Shown: positions 19,132-28,026 of the stretch, one piece after another
Numbering within the stretch: position 1 is the stretch's first letter
Layout of the letters: each line of letters begins with the position of its first letter
NCBI RefSeq assembly: GCF_020866845.1
Contig: NZ_CP086594.1
Coordinates: 620,001-684,000, forward strand
Direction: 5' to 3'
Length of the DNA: 64,000 nucleotides
Origin: Sphingomonas radiodurans
GTDB lineage: Bacteria > Pseudomonadota > Alphaproteobacteria > Sphingomonadales > Sphingomonadaceae
Made by a program: the position numbers and the translations under genes
The notes under the pieces: model-generated
Told to the model about the DNA's origin: nothing
Database searches by the model: none
Seen by the model: only the letters and a program-made list of their open reading frames with translations

Positions 19132-19557
19132 ATGCTGATCGTTCAGGACGTGAACATATCGTCGACCGTCAATCGCCAGCTGCAAATGATCGGCAACCAG
19201 CGGCAGCTCGCCGTTGCTGCGCTCAAGCGCCTCGGCAGGACCGGCGGCAAGGCTGGCAAGCCGGTGGGCACCACGGAGGCTGGGCAAGTGCGCAAGGCAG
19301 CACGTGTCCACGGCAGTGCGGGTAAGATCTTCTCCGTTCCATACGGCGACGATAATTTCTGCATCTTCTATTATCGCACCGGTGGCGACATCAAGGCGGA
19401 GGACAAGCTGAGCCACGAGGCTGCCTTCAAGAAGCAGGAGGCCAGCGGCGGCGGTATCTGGACGTTGCTGCTCGGACGCTTCGAGGGAATGTCGCTGATC
19501 CTGCCGACGCACGACAACACGCCATTTGGAGAGGTGCCAGACACGGCAGCCGCCTGA
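19132..19557 (+). CDS. Hypothetical protein (141 aa) between guaA and rplQ
   Basis: I do not recognise the family. The protein has an N-terminal amphipathic segment (NISSTVNRQLQMIGNQRQLAVAALKRL), a Gly/Lys-rich turn, then a mixed alpha/beta region with YGDDNFCIFYYRTGGD and a C-terminal hydrophobic patch (GGIWTLLLGRFEGMSLILPT). No signal peptide is seen. A good GGGGGAGA site lies 7 bases before the ATG and codon use looks genuine, so the gene is probably real. It stands alone on the plus strand, facing the terminator of the ribosomal cluster. Confidence 0.65.
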   Translation: MLIVQDVNISSTVNRQLQMIGNQRQLAVAALKRLGRTGGKAGKPVGTTEAGQVRKAARVHGSAGKIFSVPYGDDNFCIFYYRTGGDIKAEDKLSHEAAFKKQEASGGGIWTLLLGRFEGMSLILPTHDNTPFGEVPDTAAA

Positions 19558-19591
19558 GGCGCGGTCAGTCCGACGTGCCATCGGACATTTG

Positions 19592-19622
19592 AAAAAGGGC
19601 CGCCCCGCAAGCGGGACGGCCC
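19592..19622 (-). terminator. Intrinsic terminator of the alpha operon after rplQ
   Basis: On the minus strand a 12-base-pair GC-rich stem (arms 19597-19608 and 19611-19622, one G-T pair, two-base loop) is followed directly by five T. It lies 27 bases after the rplQ stop. Confidence 0.9.
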
Positions 19623-19648
19623 TGTTAGCCTCATCAACTGCGACGCGA

Positions 19649-20071
19649 TTACGCCGCCTCGTCGAAGTCCTCGTCGTTCATCACTGGGCCCGAATCCTGG
19701 CCCTTCGCCGAAACGTCGCGATCGACGAACTCGATGATCGCCATCGGCGACGCGTCCGAGGCGCGGATGCCGGCCTTGATCACGCGGGTGTAGCCGCCAG
19801 CACGATCGGCGTAGCGCGGCGCGAGAACGTCGAACAGTTTCACCAATTGCGCATCGTCGAGCAACCGAGCGTGGGCGAGACGGCGGTTCGACAGGCCGCC
19901 CTTCTTGCCCAGCGTGATCAGCTTTTCGATATACGGGCGCAGTTCCTTCGCCTTGGCGACGGTGGTGGTGATCTGCTCGTGCTTGATGAGCGCTGCCGAC
20001 ATGTTGCGGAACAGCGCGATGCGGTGGGCCGAGGTCCGCTGAAGCTTACGGCCGCCTACACGGTGACGCAT
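19649..20071 (-). CDS. rplQ: 50S ribosomal protein L17
   Basis: 140 residues. The N-terminus [17 protein letters not shown] and the block [23 protein letters not shown] are characteristic of bacterial L17, which lies near the peptide exit tunnel. The ATG at 20071 has a GAAGGAA site. The acidic C-terminal tail (residues after about 120) is longer than in the E. coli protein. It is the last gene of the alpha operon, but a 233-base spacer full of palindromes separates it from rpoA, and an intrinsic terminator follows. Confidence 0.97.
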   Translation of the reverse strand: MRHRVGGRKLQRTSAHRIALFRNMSAALIKHEQITTTVAKAKELRPYIEKLITLGKKGGLSNRRLAHARLLDDAQLVKLFDVLAPRYADRAGGYTRVIKAGIRASDASPMAIIEFVDRDVSAKGQDSGPVMNDEDFDEAA

Positions 20072-20111
20072 GGGTAATTCCTTCTCGTTCGTTCGGGGGC
20101 CGTGAACGGAT

Positions 20112-20151
20112 CCCATCAAAGTATTACTTTGATGGGTACCCTCAGGTACCC
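20112..20151. repeat. Tandem palindromes in the rpoA-rplQ spacer
   Basis: Two adjoining perfect inverted repeats. The first has 12-base arms (CCCATCAAAGTA) around a single central base at 20112-20136. The second, GGGTACC-CTCA-GGTACCC, covers 20134-20151 and shares three bases with the first. Both would fold as RNA hairpins between rpoA and rplQ. There is no T-tract. Confidence 0.8.
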
Positions 20152-20186
20152 CAGGACAGGTGGGACGTTAGGGCCACCCTATGTTC

Positions 20187-20254
20187 GTCACCCCGGCTTA
20201 GCGCCGGAGTCCCGCTTGATCTTCTGCCGGCAGCGCCGCGGCAAAGCCGCGGCG
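20187..20254. repeat. REP-like element and perfect hairpin in the rpoA-rplQ spacer
   Basis: A segment at 20187-20216 begins CGTCACCCCGGC and ends GCCGGAGTCCCGCT, the style of short palindromic intergenic repeats in sphingomonads; related copies are at 24689 and 44172. It is followed by the palindrome CTGCCGGCAG (20224-20233) and a perfect 9-base-pair hairpin with loop AAA (20234-20254). Confidence 0.6.
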
Positions 20255-20304
20255 TCGGTCGGGCTGTTTCGTCTCCGACGCAGCGTGGCTGCGCCGGTGC
20301 GAAA

Positions 20305-21366
20305 TCAGCCCATAATCTCCTGCTCGAGCTTCTTGGCCATCTCTTCGATGTTCTCAGGCGGCCAGCCGGGGATTTCCATGCCCAGGCGGAGGCCCATGCT
20401 CGAGAGCACTTCCTTGATCTCGTTGAGCGACTTGCGGCCGAAGTTCGGGGTGCGCAGCATCTCCGCCTCGGTCTTCCCGACGAGATCACCGATGTAGATG
20501 ATGTTGTCGTTCTTGAGGCAGTTGGCCGAACGCACCGACAGTTCGAGCTCGTCCACCTTCTTGAGCAGGTAACGATTGATCTGCTGCGTATCGCTGGCGA
20601 TCTCACCAGTCGGAACCGGAGCGGCCATGCCGACCGGAGCCGAACGCTGGACGATCGAATCGTCGAAGTGGACGAACAGTGCGAGCTGATCCTGCAGGAT
20701 GCGACCGGCGTAGCCGACGGCGTCCTCAGGCGTCACCGTGCCGTCGGTCTCGACCGTCAGGGTCAGCTTGTCATAATCCAGATCCTGGCCAACGCGGGTC
20801 GGATCGACCTTGTAGCTGACTTGGCGAACCGGCGAATACAACGCGTCGACCGGGATCAGGCCGATCGGCGCATCGGCCGGGCGGTTGACGGTCGCGGGCA
20901 CATATCCCTTACCGGTGTCGGCAGTCAGCTCCATGTTGAGCGTCGCGCCTTCGTCGAGATGGCAGATGATCAGCTCGGGGTTCATCACCTCGATATCACC
21001 CGACACCGCGATGTCGCCGGCCTTCACCTCGGCCGGGCCGGTGGCGGAAAGCTGCAGCCGCTTGGGCCCTTCGCCCTGCATCTTCAACGCGATCTGCTTC
21101 ACGTTGAGGACGATATCGGTCACATCCTCGCGCACACCGGCGAGGCTCGAAAATTCGTGCAGCACGTTTTCGATCTTGATCGACGTGACGGCGGCACCCT
21201 GCAGGCTCGACAGCAATACGCGGCGAAGCGCGTTGCCGAGGGTCAGGCCGAAGCCACGCTCGAGCGGTTCGGCGATGAAAGTCGACTTGCGCTTGCCATC
21301 TCCGCCCTTCTTTTCGAGCGTGTTGGGCTTCTTCAGTTCCTGCCAGTTCTTAGCGTTGACGGACAA
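20305..21366 (-). CDS. rpoA: RNA polymerase alpha subunit
   Basis: 353 residues. The N-terminal domain ([23 protein letters not shown], dimerisation and assembly) and the C-terminal domain ([38 protein letters not shown], binding UP elements and activators) are both intact. The only start that fits the family's N-terminus ([14 protein letters not shown]) is the TTG at 21366, with an AGGGGA site about 10 bases upstream. No ATG or GTG lies nearby in frame. A perfect hairpin at 21388-21411 sits just ahead of that site, and the spacer to rplQ is unusually long. Confidence 0.96.
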   Translation of the reverse strand: MSVNAKNWQELKKPNTLEKKGGDGKRKSTFIAEPLERGFGLTLGNALRRVLLSSLQGAAVTSIKIENVLHEFSSLAGVREDVTDIVLNVKQIALKMQGEGPKRLQLSATGPAEVKAGDIAVSGDIEVMNPELIICHLDEGATLNMELTADTGKGYVPATVNRPADAPIGLIPVDALYSPVRQVSYKVDPTRVGQDLDYDKLTLTVETDGTVTPEDAVGYAGRILQDQLALFVHFDDSIVQRSAPVGMAAPVPTGEIASDTQQINRYLLKKVDELELSVRSANCLKNDNIIYIGDLVGKTEAEMLRTPNFGRKSLNEIKEVLSSMGLRLGMEIPGWPPENIEEMAKKLEQEIMG

Positions 21367-21387
21367 GGCTCGTGTCCCCTGATGTTG

Positions 21388-21411
21388 GGCCGGACGGGGG
21401 CGCGTCCGGCC
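21388..21411 (-). promoter_or_regulatory. Hairpin just upstream of the rpoA ribosome binding site
   Basis: A perfect 9-base-pair stem, GGCCGGACG and CGTCCGGCC, with a 6-base loop, 21 bases before the TTG start of rpoA. It could modulate rpoA translation; a function is not established. Confidence 0.5.
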
Positions 21412-21457
21412 TGGTGTTAGAGGGCGCCCCGACTCGTCAGCCGGGCGCCGGACGTCA

Positions 21458-21847
21458 TCAGACGCGGCGACGCTTCGACGGACGCACACCATTGTGTGGA
21501 ATCGACGTAACATCGCGAATCGACGTGATCTGGAAACCGACCGCCTGCAGCGCACGGAGCGCCGATTCGCGGCCCGAACCCGGACCTTTCACTTCGACCT
21601 CAAGCGTGCGGACGCCGTGCTCGGCAGCCTTCTTGCCGGCGTCCTCAGCCGCGACCTGCGCCGCATACGGCGTCGATTTGCGCGAACCCTTGAAGCCCAT
21701 CGTGCCGGCGGAGGACCAACTGATCGCATTGCCCTGGGCGTCGGTGATGGTGATCATCGTGTTGTTGAAGCTGGCGTTGACGTGCGCCACGCCGGCGGTG
21801 ATGTTCTTGCGTTCGCGACGGCGAATACGCTGCGGTGCCTGTGCCAT
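21458..21847 (-). CDS. rpsK: 30S ribosomal protein S11
   Basis: 129 residues, full length. [21 protein letters not shown], the block [20 protein letters not shown] (here [16 protein letters not shown]) and the basic tail [15 protein letters not shown] are diagnostic of S11, a platform protein beside the decoding region. It lies between rpsM and rpoA in the usual alpha operon order. The spacer to rpsM (86 bases) contains small palindromes. Confidence 0.97.
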   Translation of the reverse strand: MAQAPQRIRRRERKNITAGVAHVNASFNNTMITITDAQGNAISWSSAGTMGFKGSRKSTPYAAQVAAEDAGKKAAEHGVRTLEVEVKGPGSGRESALRALQAVGFQITSIRDVTSIPHNGVRPSKRRRV

Positions 21848-21933
21848 TTGGTAACCCTGACCTTTGTATCAAGCGAAGACCGGGAGGCGCGACGCCTCGA
21901 CCGGTCGACGACCGAAGAAGTGGAAGCTCGCGC

Positions 21934-22302
21934 TTACTTCTTCTTTCCTGCGATCGGCTTCGCCTTGCCCTTGCGCGTGCGCGCATTGGTGTGCGTGCGC
22001 TGGCCACGGACCGGCAGGCCCTTGCGGTGACGCAGGCCACGATAGCAGGCAAGATCCATCAGACGCTTGATGTTCATCGCGGTCTGGCGGCGAAGATCAC
22101 CCTCGACGGTGTAGCCAGCGTCGATCGCCTCGCGGATCTGAAGAACCTCCTGGTCGGTCAAATCCTGCACGCGACGCTCGGCGGTGATCTCGAGTTTGTC
22201 GGTGATCTGCTTGGCCTTCGCCGGGCCGATACCGTGAATATATTGAAGCGCGATGATCACGCGCTTGTTGGTCGGGATATTAACGCCCGCGATACGTGCC
22301 AT
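21934..22302 (-). CDS. rpsM: 30S ribosomal protein S13
   Basis: 122 residues, full length. [25 protein letters not shown] at the N-terminus and the basic tail [19 protein letters not shown] identify S13, which contacts the 50S subunit and P-site tRNA. It opens the alpha operon here. No rpmJ or infA lies between adk and rpsM, and rpsD is absent from the cluster, as usual in alphaproteobacteria. The 248-base gap to adk may carry its own promoter, but none is obvious. Confidence 0.97.
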   Translation of the reverse strand: MARIAGVNIPTNKRVIIALQYIHGIGPAKAKQITDKLEITAERRVQDLTDQEVLQIREAIDAGYTVEGDLRRQTAMNIKRLMDLACYRGLRHRKGLPVRGQRTHTNARTRKGKAKPIAGKKK

Positions 22303-22550
22303 GAACTATGTTCTCCTCGTGCTCCACGGGACGCGGCATGGTTCGCGCATCCCATCTCTTCGCATGAACTTCCACCACGCAAGAAAGCGGCAAGCGCTTA
22401 CGAAACGCCGCCGGTGACCGGTATGCTGGAAGGCGGTCGGTTAAGCGCCGGCGAACGCCGTGTCAAGCGCCCGGTTCCGGCGTTTCGTCTTTCATAGGCT
22501 GCAACTCAACCGCCTGATGCCAAGCAAATCGCCTGGCGAAAGGACGCAGC

Positions 22551-23201
22551 CTATTTTCCGTCGAGGATCGCCTCGATTGCGCGCGTGACTTCAGCGATGT
22601 CGGCCATGCCATCGACGCGGTGAACCAGCCCCCGCGCGTCGTAGATCGGCAGGATCGGCGCGGTCTTCGCGCGATACTCCGCCATGCGCGTGCGGACGGT
22701 TTCCTCGTTGTCGTCGGGCCTGCGCTTGAACTCATGCGCGCCGCACACGTCGCAGGTGTCGGCGACCTTGGGCAGCTTAAAGCTATCGTGATAGCTGGCG
22801 CCGCAATTGCCGCAGGTGAAGCGCCCGACGATCCGCTCGACAAGCGCATCTTCGTTCACTTCGAGTTCGATCACATGATCGAGCGTCCGGCCGCGCGCGT
22901 CGAGCAGCTGGTCCAATGCGGACGCCTGCGCCGCGGTGCGGGGATAGCCGTCGAAGATCGCGCCTTGGTCAGCATCAAGTCGATCAAGATTCTCGCCGAT
23001 GAGGTCGGACACGATCGTGTCGGAGACGAGCGCGCCCGCGTCCATCACCGCTTTAGCCTGCACGCCCACCGGCGTGCCGGCCTTTACGGCAGCCCGGAGC
23101 ATGTCACCGGTCGACAGCTGAACCATGCCGCGATCCGCCACCAGGCGTTCGGACTGGGTGCCCTTGCCGGCTCCCGGCGGCCCCAGCAGAATGATGTTCA
23201 C
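22551..23201 (-). CDS. adk: Adenylate kinase
   Basis: 216 residues; interconverts AMP, ADP and ATP in the cytoplasm. The P-loop GPPGAGKGTQ starts at about residue 7 and DGYPRTAAQA marks the AMP site. The LID is the long type and carries four cysteines (CGNCG near residue 130 and CDVC near 150), the zinc-binding LID seen in many Gram-positive and some alphaproteobacterial enzymes. It follows secY, as in the spc operon of many bacteria. Confidence 0.97.
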   Translation of the reverse strand: MNIILLGPPGAGKGTQSERLVADRGMVQLSTGDMLRAAVKAGTPVGVQAKAVMDAGALVSDTIVSDLIGENLDRLDADQGAIFDGYPRTAAQASALDQLLDARGRTLDHVIELEVNEDALVERIVGRFTCGNCGASYHDSFKLPKVADTCDVCGAHEFKRRPDDNEETVRTRMAEYRAKTAPILPIYDARGLVHRVDGMADIAEVTRAIEAILDGK

Positions 23202-23244
23202 GAACCGCCCTCCCCGTTTTCTTTATGCGTCGTCTCGCCGCGCT

Positions 23245-24591
23245 TCAGCGCAGGCGGCCGCCCTTCAACTTCGCCTTCTTGATCAGATCACCATATTGGT
23301 GCGCCAACAAATGCGACTGGATCTGCGTTACCGTGTCCATCGTCACGTTGACGACGATCAACAGGCTGGTGCCCCCGAGATAGAAGGGGATCGACAGCGC
23401 CGACACGAGATATTCCGGCACCAGGCAGATGAAGGCGAGATACGCCGCGCCGATCACCGTGATGCGCGTGAGCACATAGTCGAAATATTGCTCGGTGTTC
23501 TTGCCCGGGCGGATGCCGGGAACGAAGCCGCCGTAGCGCTTCAGATTCTCCGCCGTCTCTTCCGGGTTGAACACGACCGCGGTGTAGAAGAACGAGAAGA
23601 AGATGATGCCGGCACCGTACAGCAGCATGTACAACGGGCTGCCGTGCTGCAGATACTGATTCATGCCGATGATGGCATCGCCCCACCAGCTGTCACCCGA
23701 CACGCTCTGGCCAGCGAATTGCGTGATCGTCAGCGGCAGGAGCAGCAGCGACGATGCGAAGATTGGCGGGATCACGCCTGCGGTGTTGATCTTCAGCGGC
23801 AAGTGGCTGCGATCGGCCTGCATGCCGCGCTGCGTCTGGCGCTTGGGGTATTGGATCAGGATGCGGCGCTGCGCGCGCTCCATGAAGCAGATGAACAGGA
23901 CCAGCCCGGCCACGGCGAGAACGATCGCGATCAGGATCGCGGGGTTCATCGAGCCCGTCCGGCCGCCTTCAAGCAGGTTGACGATCGTCGTCGGCAAATG
24001 CGCGACGATGCCGGCCATGATGATCAGTGAAATGCCGTTGCCGATGCCGCGGCTGGTTATCTGCTCGCCGATCCACATCAGGAACATCGTTCCGCCGATC
24101 AGCGAGATTACCGCAGCGACGCGGAACAGCATGCCCGGCTCGACCACCGCACCGCCGGCCTCAAGCCCGGTTGCGATGACATAGCCCTGGATCGCGGTGA
24201 GGAACACCGTGCCGTAGCGTGTGTACTGGTTGAGCTTCTTGCGCCCGCTCTCGCCTTCCTTCTTGATCGCGGCGAGCTGCGGCGAGAGCGACGTCGCAAG
24301 CTGCACGACGATCGAGGCGGTGATGTATGGCATCACGCCGAGCGCGATCAGCGAGGCACGCTCCAGAGCGCCACCCGAAAAGGTGTTGAAGAAGTCGAGC
24401 ACGCCGCCCTGCGTCTGCTTGGCCAGCGCGGCAAGGCCGGTCGGGTCGATGCCCGGCAGCGGCACATAGCTCAGCAGTCGGAAGACGATCAGCGCACCGA
24501 TCGTGAACCACAGCCTCTTCTTGAGATCAGTCGCCTTCGCGAATTTCGCGAAATTGATGCTTTGCGCCATCTGGTCGGCTGCGGATGCCAT
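23245..24591 (-). CDS. secY: Preprotein translocase subunit SecY
   Basis: 448 residues with ten membrane helices, the channel of the Sec translocon. Seen are the plug-region start RLLSYVPLPGIDP, the GIGNGISLIIMAGIVAHLP block of helix 4-5, the cytosolic loop INTAGVIPPIFASSLLLLP and VPGIRPGKNTEQY. I chose the ATG at 24591; the ATG at 24570 (MAQSINFAKF) is a credible alternative, and the frame upstream to 24669 reads through an intergenic repeat. It lies between rplO and adk. Confidence 0.96.
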   Translation of the reverse strand: MASAADQMAQSINFAKFAKATDLKKRLWFTIGALIVFRLLSYVPLPGIDPTGLAALAKQTQGGVLDFFNTFSGGALERASLIALGVMPYITASIVVQLATSLSPQLAAIKKEGESGRKKLNQYTRYGTVFLTAIQGYVIATGLEAGGAVVEPGMLFRVAAVISLIGGTMFLMWIGEQITSRGIGNGISLIIMAGIVAHLPTTIVNLLEGGRTGSMNPAILIAIVLAVAGLVLFICFMERAQRRILIQYPKRQTQRGMQADRSHLPLKINTAGVIPPIFASSLLLLPLTITQFAGQSVSGDSWWGDAIIGMNQYLQHGSPLYMLLYGAGIIFFSFFYTAVVFNPEETAENLKRYGGFVPGIRPGKNTEQYFDYVLTRITVIGAAYLAFICLVPEYLVSALSIPFYLGGTSLLIVVNVTMDTVTQIQSHLLAHQYGDLIKKAKLKGGRLR

Positions 24592-24688
24592 ACTGCGTCG
24601 ATGCCTTCGGAAACGATGAACGGCGGAGGAGGTCTGATGCCCCGCCCCGCCGCTCATATAGGGGCGCATGGCCCTATGTCTAACTTCT

Positions 24689-24765
24689 CGTCACCCCGGC
24701 GTGGCCGAAGCTTCGTCCCGGTCGAGGCGCGAGAAGGCAGCGGGACCCCGGCGCATGTCCGGGGT
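24689..24765. repeat. REP-like intergenic element between rplO and secY
   Basis: It begins CGTCACCCCGGC, as does the copy at 20187, and ends with a 7-base-pair hairpin ACCCCGG-N7-CCGGGGT (24745-24765). There is no T-tract on either side. It fills most of the rplO-secY spacer. Confidence 0.6.
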
Positions 24766-24773
24766 TTGGGAAG

Positions 24774-25319
24774 TTACGCCTTGCCCTGCTTCTCGGCCTT
24801 GTTGGCGAGACGCACTTCGCGCGCCTTGCCCTTCTTTGCCTTCGCCTTGTCGGCAGCGGCAACGACCTCGATTACATTCACGGTGCTGCCCGACTTCTCG
24901 AGCGCTTCGCGTGCGCCAGCCGAGACGCCGGCGACGGTGAAGTTCAGCTTGGCGGTCAACTCACCCTTGCCAAGCAGCCGCACGCCATCCTTGCCACCGC
25001 GCGCCAGGCCAGCAGCCTTGAGCGTCGCGTGATCGATGTCGGTTGCGGTCAGGTTGCCCGAGTCGATCGCCTTCTGGATCGCGCCCAGGTTCACCTCGGC
25101 ATAATCCTTGGCGAAGATGTTGTTGAAGCCACGCTTCGGCAACCGCATGTGCAGCGGCATCTGACCGCCTTCGAAACCGGCGATCGAGACGCCCTCGCGG
25201 CTCTTCTGGCCCTTCTGGCCACGTCCGCCGGTCTTGCCCTTGCCGGAACCGATACCGCGGCCGACACGCATTCTGCGATGGCGGGCGCCTTCGTTATCTC
25301 TGAGTTCGTTGAGCTTCAT
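24774..25319 (-). CDS. rplO: 50S ribosomal protein L15
   Basis: 181 residues. The N-terminus [22 protein letters not shown] and the Gly-rich [18 protein letters not shown] stretch are the L15 hallmark; the central block [14 protein letters not shown] is conserved too. The C-terminus carries a Lys/Ala-rich tail ([12 protein letters not shown]...) longer than in E. coli. I use the ATG at 25319, although one at 25328 (MHDMKL) is possible. A perfect terminator-like hairpin lies between rpmD and this gene. Confidence 0.96.
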   Translation of the reverse strand: MKLNELRDNEGARHRRMRVGRGIGSGKGKTGGRGQKGQKSREGVSIAGFEGGQMPLHMRLPKRGFNNIFAKDYAEVNLGAIQKAIDSGNLTATDIDHATLKAAGLARGGKDGVRLLGKGELTAKLNFTVAGVSAGAREALEKSGSTVNVIEVVAAADKAKAKKGKAREVRLANKAEKQGKA

Positions 25320-25355
25320 ATCGTGCACTCGCTTTCGCTTTTGTCGCGCTGATGG

Positions 25356-25386
25356 AAAAAGGAAGGGGGCCGGTTAGCCCCCTTCC
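25356..25386 (-). terminator. Terminator-like hairpin between rpmD and rplO
   Basis: On the minus strand a perfect 10-base-pair stem (arms 25377-25386 and 25361-25370, 6-base loop) runs straight into five T. It sits inside the spc operon, 32 bases after the rpmD stop and 37 before rplO, so it is either an attenuator or an end of one transcript. Confidence 0.75.
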
Positions 25387-25418
25387 CCGTAATTGTCACT
25401 AGGTGGGTCGCAGGAGGG

Positions 25419-25595
25419 TTAGTCCTGCACCTCAACCATGTGCTGCACCTTGCGGATCATGCCGCGAACCTCGGGGGTATCCTCGAGCTCCGAAACACGG
25501 TGCATCTTGTTCAGGCCCAGACCAACGAGCGTCGCGCGCTGGTCCGAGGTCCGCCGGATCGGCGATCCGGTCTGCTTCACCTTGATGGTTGCCAT
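25419..25595 (-). CDS. rpmD: 50S ribosomal protein L30
   Basis: 58 residues, so short that it is easily missed. The translation [20 protein letters not shown] followed by the block [20 protein letters not shown] is typical bacterial L30. It starts 6 bases after the rpsE stop and lies in its usual place between rpsE and rplO. A terminator-like hairpin follows. Confidence 0.95.
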   Translation of the reverse strand: MATIKVKQTGSPIRRTSDQRATLVGLGLNKMHRVSELEDTPEVRGMIRKVQHMVEVQD

Positions 25596-25601
25596 GTCCG
25601 C

Positions 25602-26393
25602 TTACTCCGTAACGGCCGCGGCATCCGCCTCGGCGGTCTGCGACCCACCGCGGCCGAGCAGGTCGGCGATCTTCTTGCCGCGCCGCTGCGCAACCGACTT
25701 CGGCGAAGTCTGGTTGTTCAGCGCCTCGAAGGTGGCGCGGATCATGTTGTACGGGTTGGACGTGCCGACCGACTTGGTCACCACATCGGCAACGCCGAGC
25801 GATTCGAAGATGGCGCGCATCGGGCCGCCGGCGATGATGCCGGTACCCTGCGGTGCCGAGCGGACCGTGACGCGGCCGGCACCGAAGTGACCGTTCACGT
25901 CGTGGTGCAGCGTACGGCCTTCCTTGAGCGGCACGCGGACCATGGCCTTCTTGGCCGCCGCAGTCGCCTTCGAGATCGCCTCGGGCACTTCGCGTGCCTT
26001 GCCGTGGCCGAAACCGACGCGACCCTTGCCGTCACCTACAACGACCAGCGCTGCGAAGCCGAAGCGCTTACCGCCCTTCACCGTCTTCGACACGCGGTTG
26101 ATGTGAACGAGCTTCTCGATCAGCTCTTCGCCACCCTCGTCGCGGTTGCGATCGTCACGACGACCGCCTCGGTTGCCACCAGGGCCACCACGATTGCCAC
26201 CGGGGCCGCCACGGCCGCGGTTACCACCGCCGCCACCGCCGCCGCCCGGGCCGCCGCGACCACGACCACCACCCTGGTAGCCGCCACCGCCGCCACCCTG
26301 ATAGCCGCCGCCCTGCTGGGGCGCATCGCTGCTCTGCGTGGCAGGCGCTGCGTCCTGTGGCGCCGAGCCTGGCGTGTTGTTGTCGTCAGCCAT
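25602..26393 (-). CDS. rpsE: 30S ribosomal protein S5 with RGG-rich N-terminal extension
   Basis: 263 residues against about 165 in E. coli. The S5 core starts near residue 88 ([23 protein letters not shown]) and includes [21 protein letters not shown] and the ribosomal fidelity region. The first 87 residues are disordered: an acidic/Ala/Ser start, then residues about 27-80 of Gly, Gln, Arg and Tyr ([15 protein letters not shown] repeats), as in RGG RNA-binding tails. The C-terminus also has a short acidic tail. Spacing in the spc operon is normal. Confidence 0.96.
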   Translation of the reverse strand: MADDNNTPGSAPQDAAPATQSSDAPQQGGGYQGGGGGGYQGGGRGRGGPGGGGGGGGNRGRGGPGGNRGGPGGNRGGRRDDRNRDEGGEELIEKLVHINRVSKTVKGGKRFGFAALVVVGDGKGRVGFGHGKAREVPEAISKATAAAKKAMVRVPLKEGRTLHHDVNGHFGAGRVTVRSAPQGTGIIAGGPMRAIFESLGVADVVTKSVGTSNPYNMIRATFEALNNQTSPKSVAQRRGKKIADLLGRGGSQTAEADAAAVTE

Positions 26394-26396
26394 GTC

Positions 26397-26747
26397 TTAG
26401 AACTCCAGTCCGGCTTCGCGCGCGGCTTCCGCCAACGCCTTCACCCGGCCGTGAAAGAGAAAGCCGCCACGGTCGAACACGACCTGCGTGACGCCCGCAG
26501 CCTTGGCTGCCTCGGCAATGCGCGTGCCGACTGCGGTTGCCGCGTCGACATTCGACGTTGCACCCTCGTGGCCCTGCAGCGTCGATGCGGCAGCAACGGT
26601 GCGCCCGGCCGCATCGTCGATCACCTGGGCATAGATATGCTTGCCCGACCGGTGGATCGACAGCCGCGGACGGCCACCGCTACGCGCACGAAGCGCAGTA
26701 CGGTTGCGGCGACGCCGCTTCTCGAAAAGCGAAAGGCCCTTGCTCAC
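26397..26747 (-). CDS. rplR: 50S ribosomal protein L18
   Basis: 116 residues, full length. [36 protein letters not shown] at the N-terminus and [27 protein letters not shown] at the C-terminus are the conserved 5S rRNA-binding L18 features. Its ATG overlaps the rplF stop by four bases (ATGA), so translation is coupled. Confidence 0.97.
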   Translation of the reverse strand: MSKGLSLFEKRRRRNRTALRARSGGRPRLSIHRSGKHIYAQVIDDAAGRTVAAASTLQGHEGATSNVDAATAVGTRIAEAAKAAGVTQVVFDRGGFLFHGRVKALAEAAREAGLEF

Positions 26748-27277
26748 TTCTTCTTCCCTTCCTTGCGGAAGATAAATTCGCCGTCGTACTTGATGCCCTT
26801 GCCCTTGTACGGCTCGGGCTTCCGCCAGCGACGGATCTCCGCGGCCAGCTGGCCGACCTTCTGCTTGTCGGCGCCGCTGATCTCGACCGTGGTCGCGTCC
26901 GGCGTCTTCACCTCGATGCCCTCGGGCACGTCGATGTTCACGTCATGGCTGTAACCGAGCTGCAACTTGAGGTTCCGACCCTGCGCAGCAGCGCGATACC
27001 CGACGCCGGTGATCAGCAGCTTCTTGGTGAAGCCGTCGGTCACGCCGGTCACGAGATTCTGAACCATCGTGCGCTGCATGCCCCAGAAGGCGCGCGCCTG
27101 CTTGCTGTCGTTGGCCGGCTGCACCGAGATGCCACCATCTTCGACCGTGTACGTGATCTCGTCGCGCATCGCGAGGTTCAGGGTTCCCTTGGGCCCCTTC
27201 ACCGTCATCTGCTTGCCTTCGATCGTGGCGGTGACACCGGTTGGGACCGGAACCGCTTTCTTACCGATGCGGCTCAT
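26744..27277 (-). CDS. rplF: 50S ribosomal protein L6
   Basis: 177 residues, full length. [14 protein letters not shown] opens the protein, and the C-terminal signature [24 protein letters not shown] binds 23S rRNA near the sarcin-ricin loop. Start and stop overlap with rpsH upstream (one base) and rplR downstream (four bases), so this is a tightly coupled part of the spc operon. Confidence 0.97.
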   Translation of the reverse strand: MSRIGKKAVPVPTGVTATIEGKQMTVKGPKGTLNLAMRDEITYTVEDGGISVQPANDSKQARAFWGMQRTMVQNLVTGVTDGFTKKLLITGVGYRAAAQGRNLKLQLGYSHDVNIDVPEGIEVKTPDATTVEISGADKQKVGQLAAEIRRWRKPEPYKGKGIKYDGEFIFRKEGKKK

Positions 27278-27672
27278 CAGAATACCTCCGCCAGCACTTC
27301 GCCACCGACGTTCTGCTCGCGTGCTTCGGCATCCGAGAGCACGCCGCGCGGCGTCGAGACGATCGTGATACCCAAGCCGTTCATCACTCGCGGCAGGTCG
27401 TTCGACCCACTGTAGATGCGGCGGCCAGGCTTCGAAACGCGCGCGACGTGCTTAATAGCCGGCTGCCCTTCGAAATACTTGAGCTCAATGCGGACGCCCT
27501 TGACGGGGCCCATCTCTTCATCGCTGTAGCCACGGATGTAGCCTTCGCGCTGAAGCACGTCGAGCACGCGGGTCCGCAGCTTGGACGCTGGCGAGAGGAC
27601 GGAGTCCTTCTTCGCGCGCTGCCCGTTGCGGATGCGGGTGAGCAGGTCACCCAGGGGATCGGTCACTGCCAT
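27277..27672 (-). CDS. rpsH: 30S ribosomal protein S8
   Basis: 131 residues, full length. [21 protein letters not shown] opens it and [26 protein letters not shown] closes it, both diagnostic. S8 binds helix 21 of 16S rRNA and in E. coli represses the spc operon by binding near rplE. I did not identify such a site here. Confidence 0.97.
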   Translation of the reverse strand: MAVTDPLGDLLTRIRNGQRAKKDSVLSPASKLRTRVLDVLQREGYIRGYSDEEMGPVKGVRIELKYFEGQPAIKHVARVSKPGRRIYSGSNDLPRVMNGLGITIVSTPRGVLSDAEAREQNVGGEVLAEVF

Positions 27673-27682
27673 CTTGGGATCC

Positions 27683-27988
27683 TTACCAGCTCGACTTCGT
27701 CAGACCGGGGATCAGGCCCTTGTTGGCCAGATCGCGCAGCATGACGCGGGCAAGACGGAACTTGCGATAATAAGCGCGCGGCCGACCGGTGATCTCGCAA
27801 CGGTTGCGCACCCGCGTCGGGTTCGAATTGCGCGGCAGTTCGGCCATCTTCAGGCGCGCGATGAGACGCTCGGTCTCGTCGAGCGACTGATCGTTCGCCG
27901 CGGCCTTCAGCTTCGCCCACTTGGGGGCGTACTGCTTGACCATCTTCTTGCGCCGCTCATTCTTATTTACGGAACTCAGTTTCGCCAT
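27683..27988 (-). CDS. rpsN: 30S ribosomal protein S14 (zinc-free type)
   Basis: 101 residues, the long C-minus form without a CxxC zinc site. [18 protein letters not shown] at the N-terminus and [28 protein letters not shown] are conserved. It lies between rplE and rpsH, as expected for the spc operon. Confidence 0.97.
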   Translation of the reverse strand: MAKLSSVNKNERRKKMVKQYAPKWAKLKAAANDQSLDETERLIARLKMAELPRNSNPTRVRNRCEITGRPRAYYRKFRLARVMLRDLANKGLIPGLTKSSW

Positions 27989-28026
27989 GGACTTAAGCTC
28001 TCTCGTTTAGTTCGTTGCCAAGGGGC

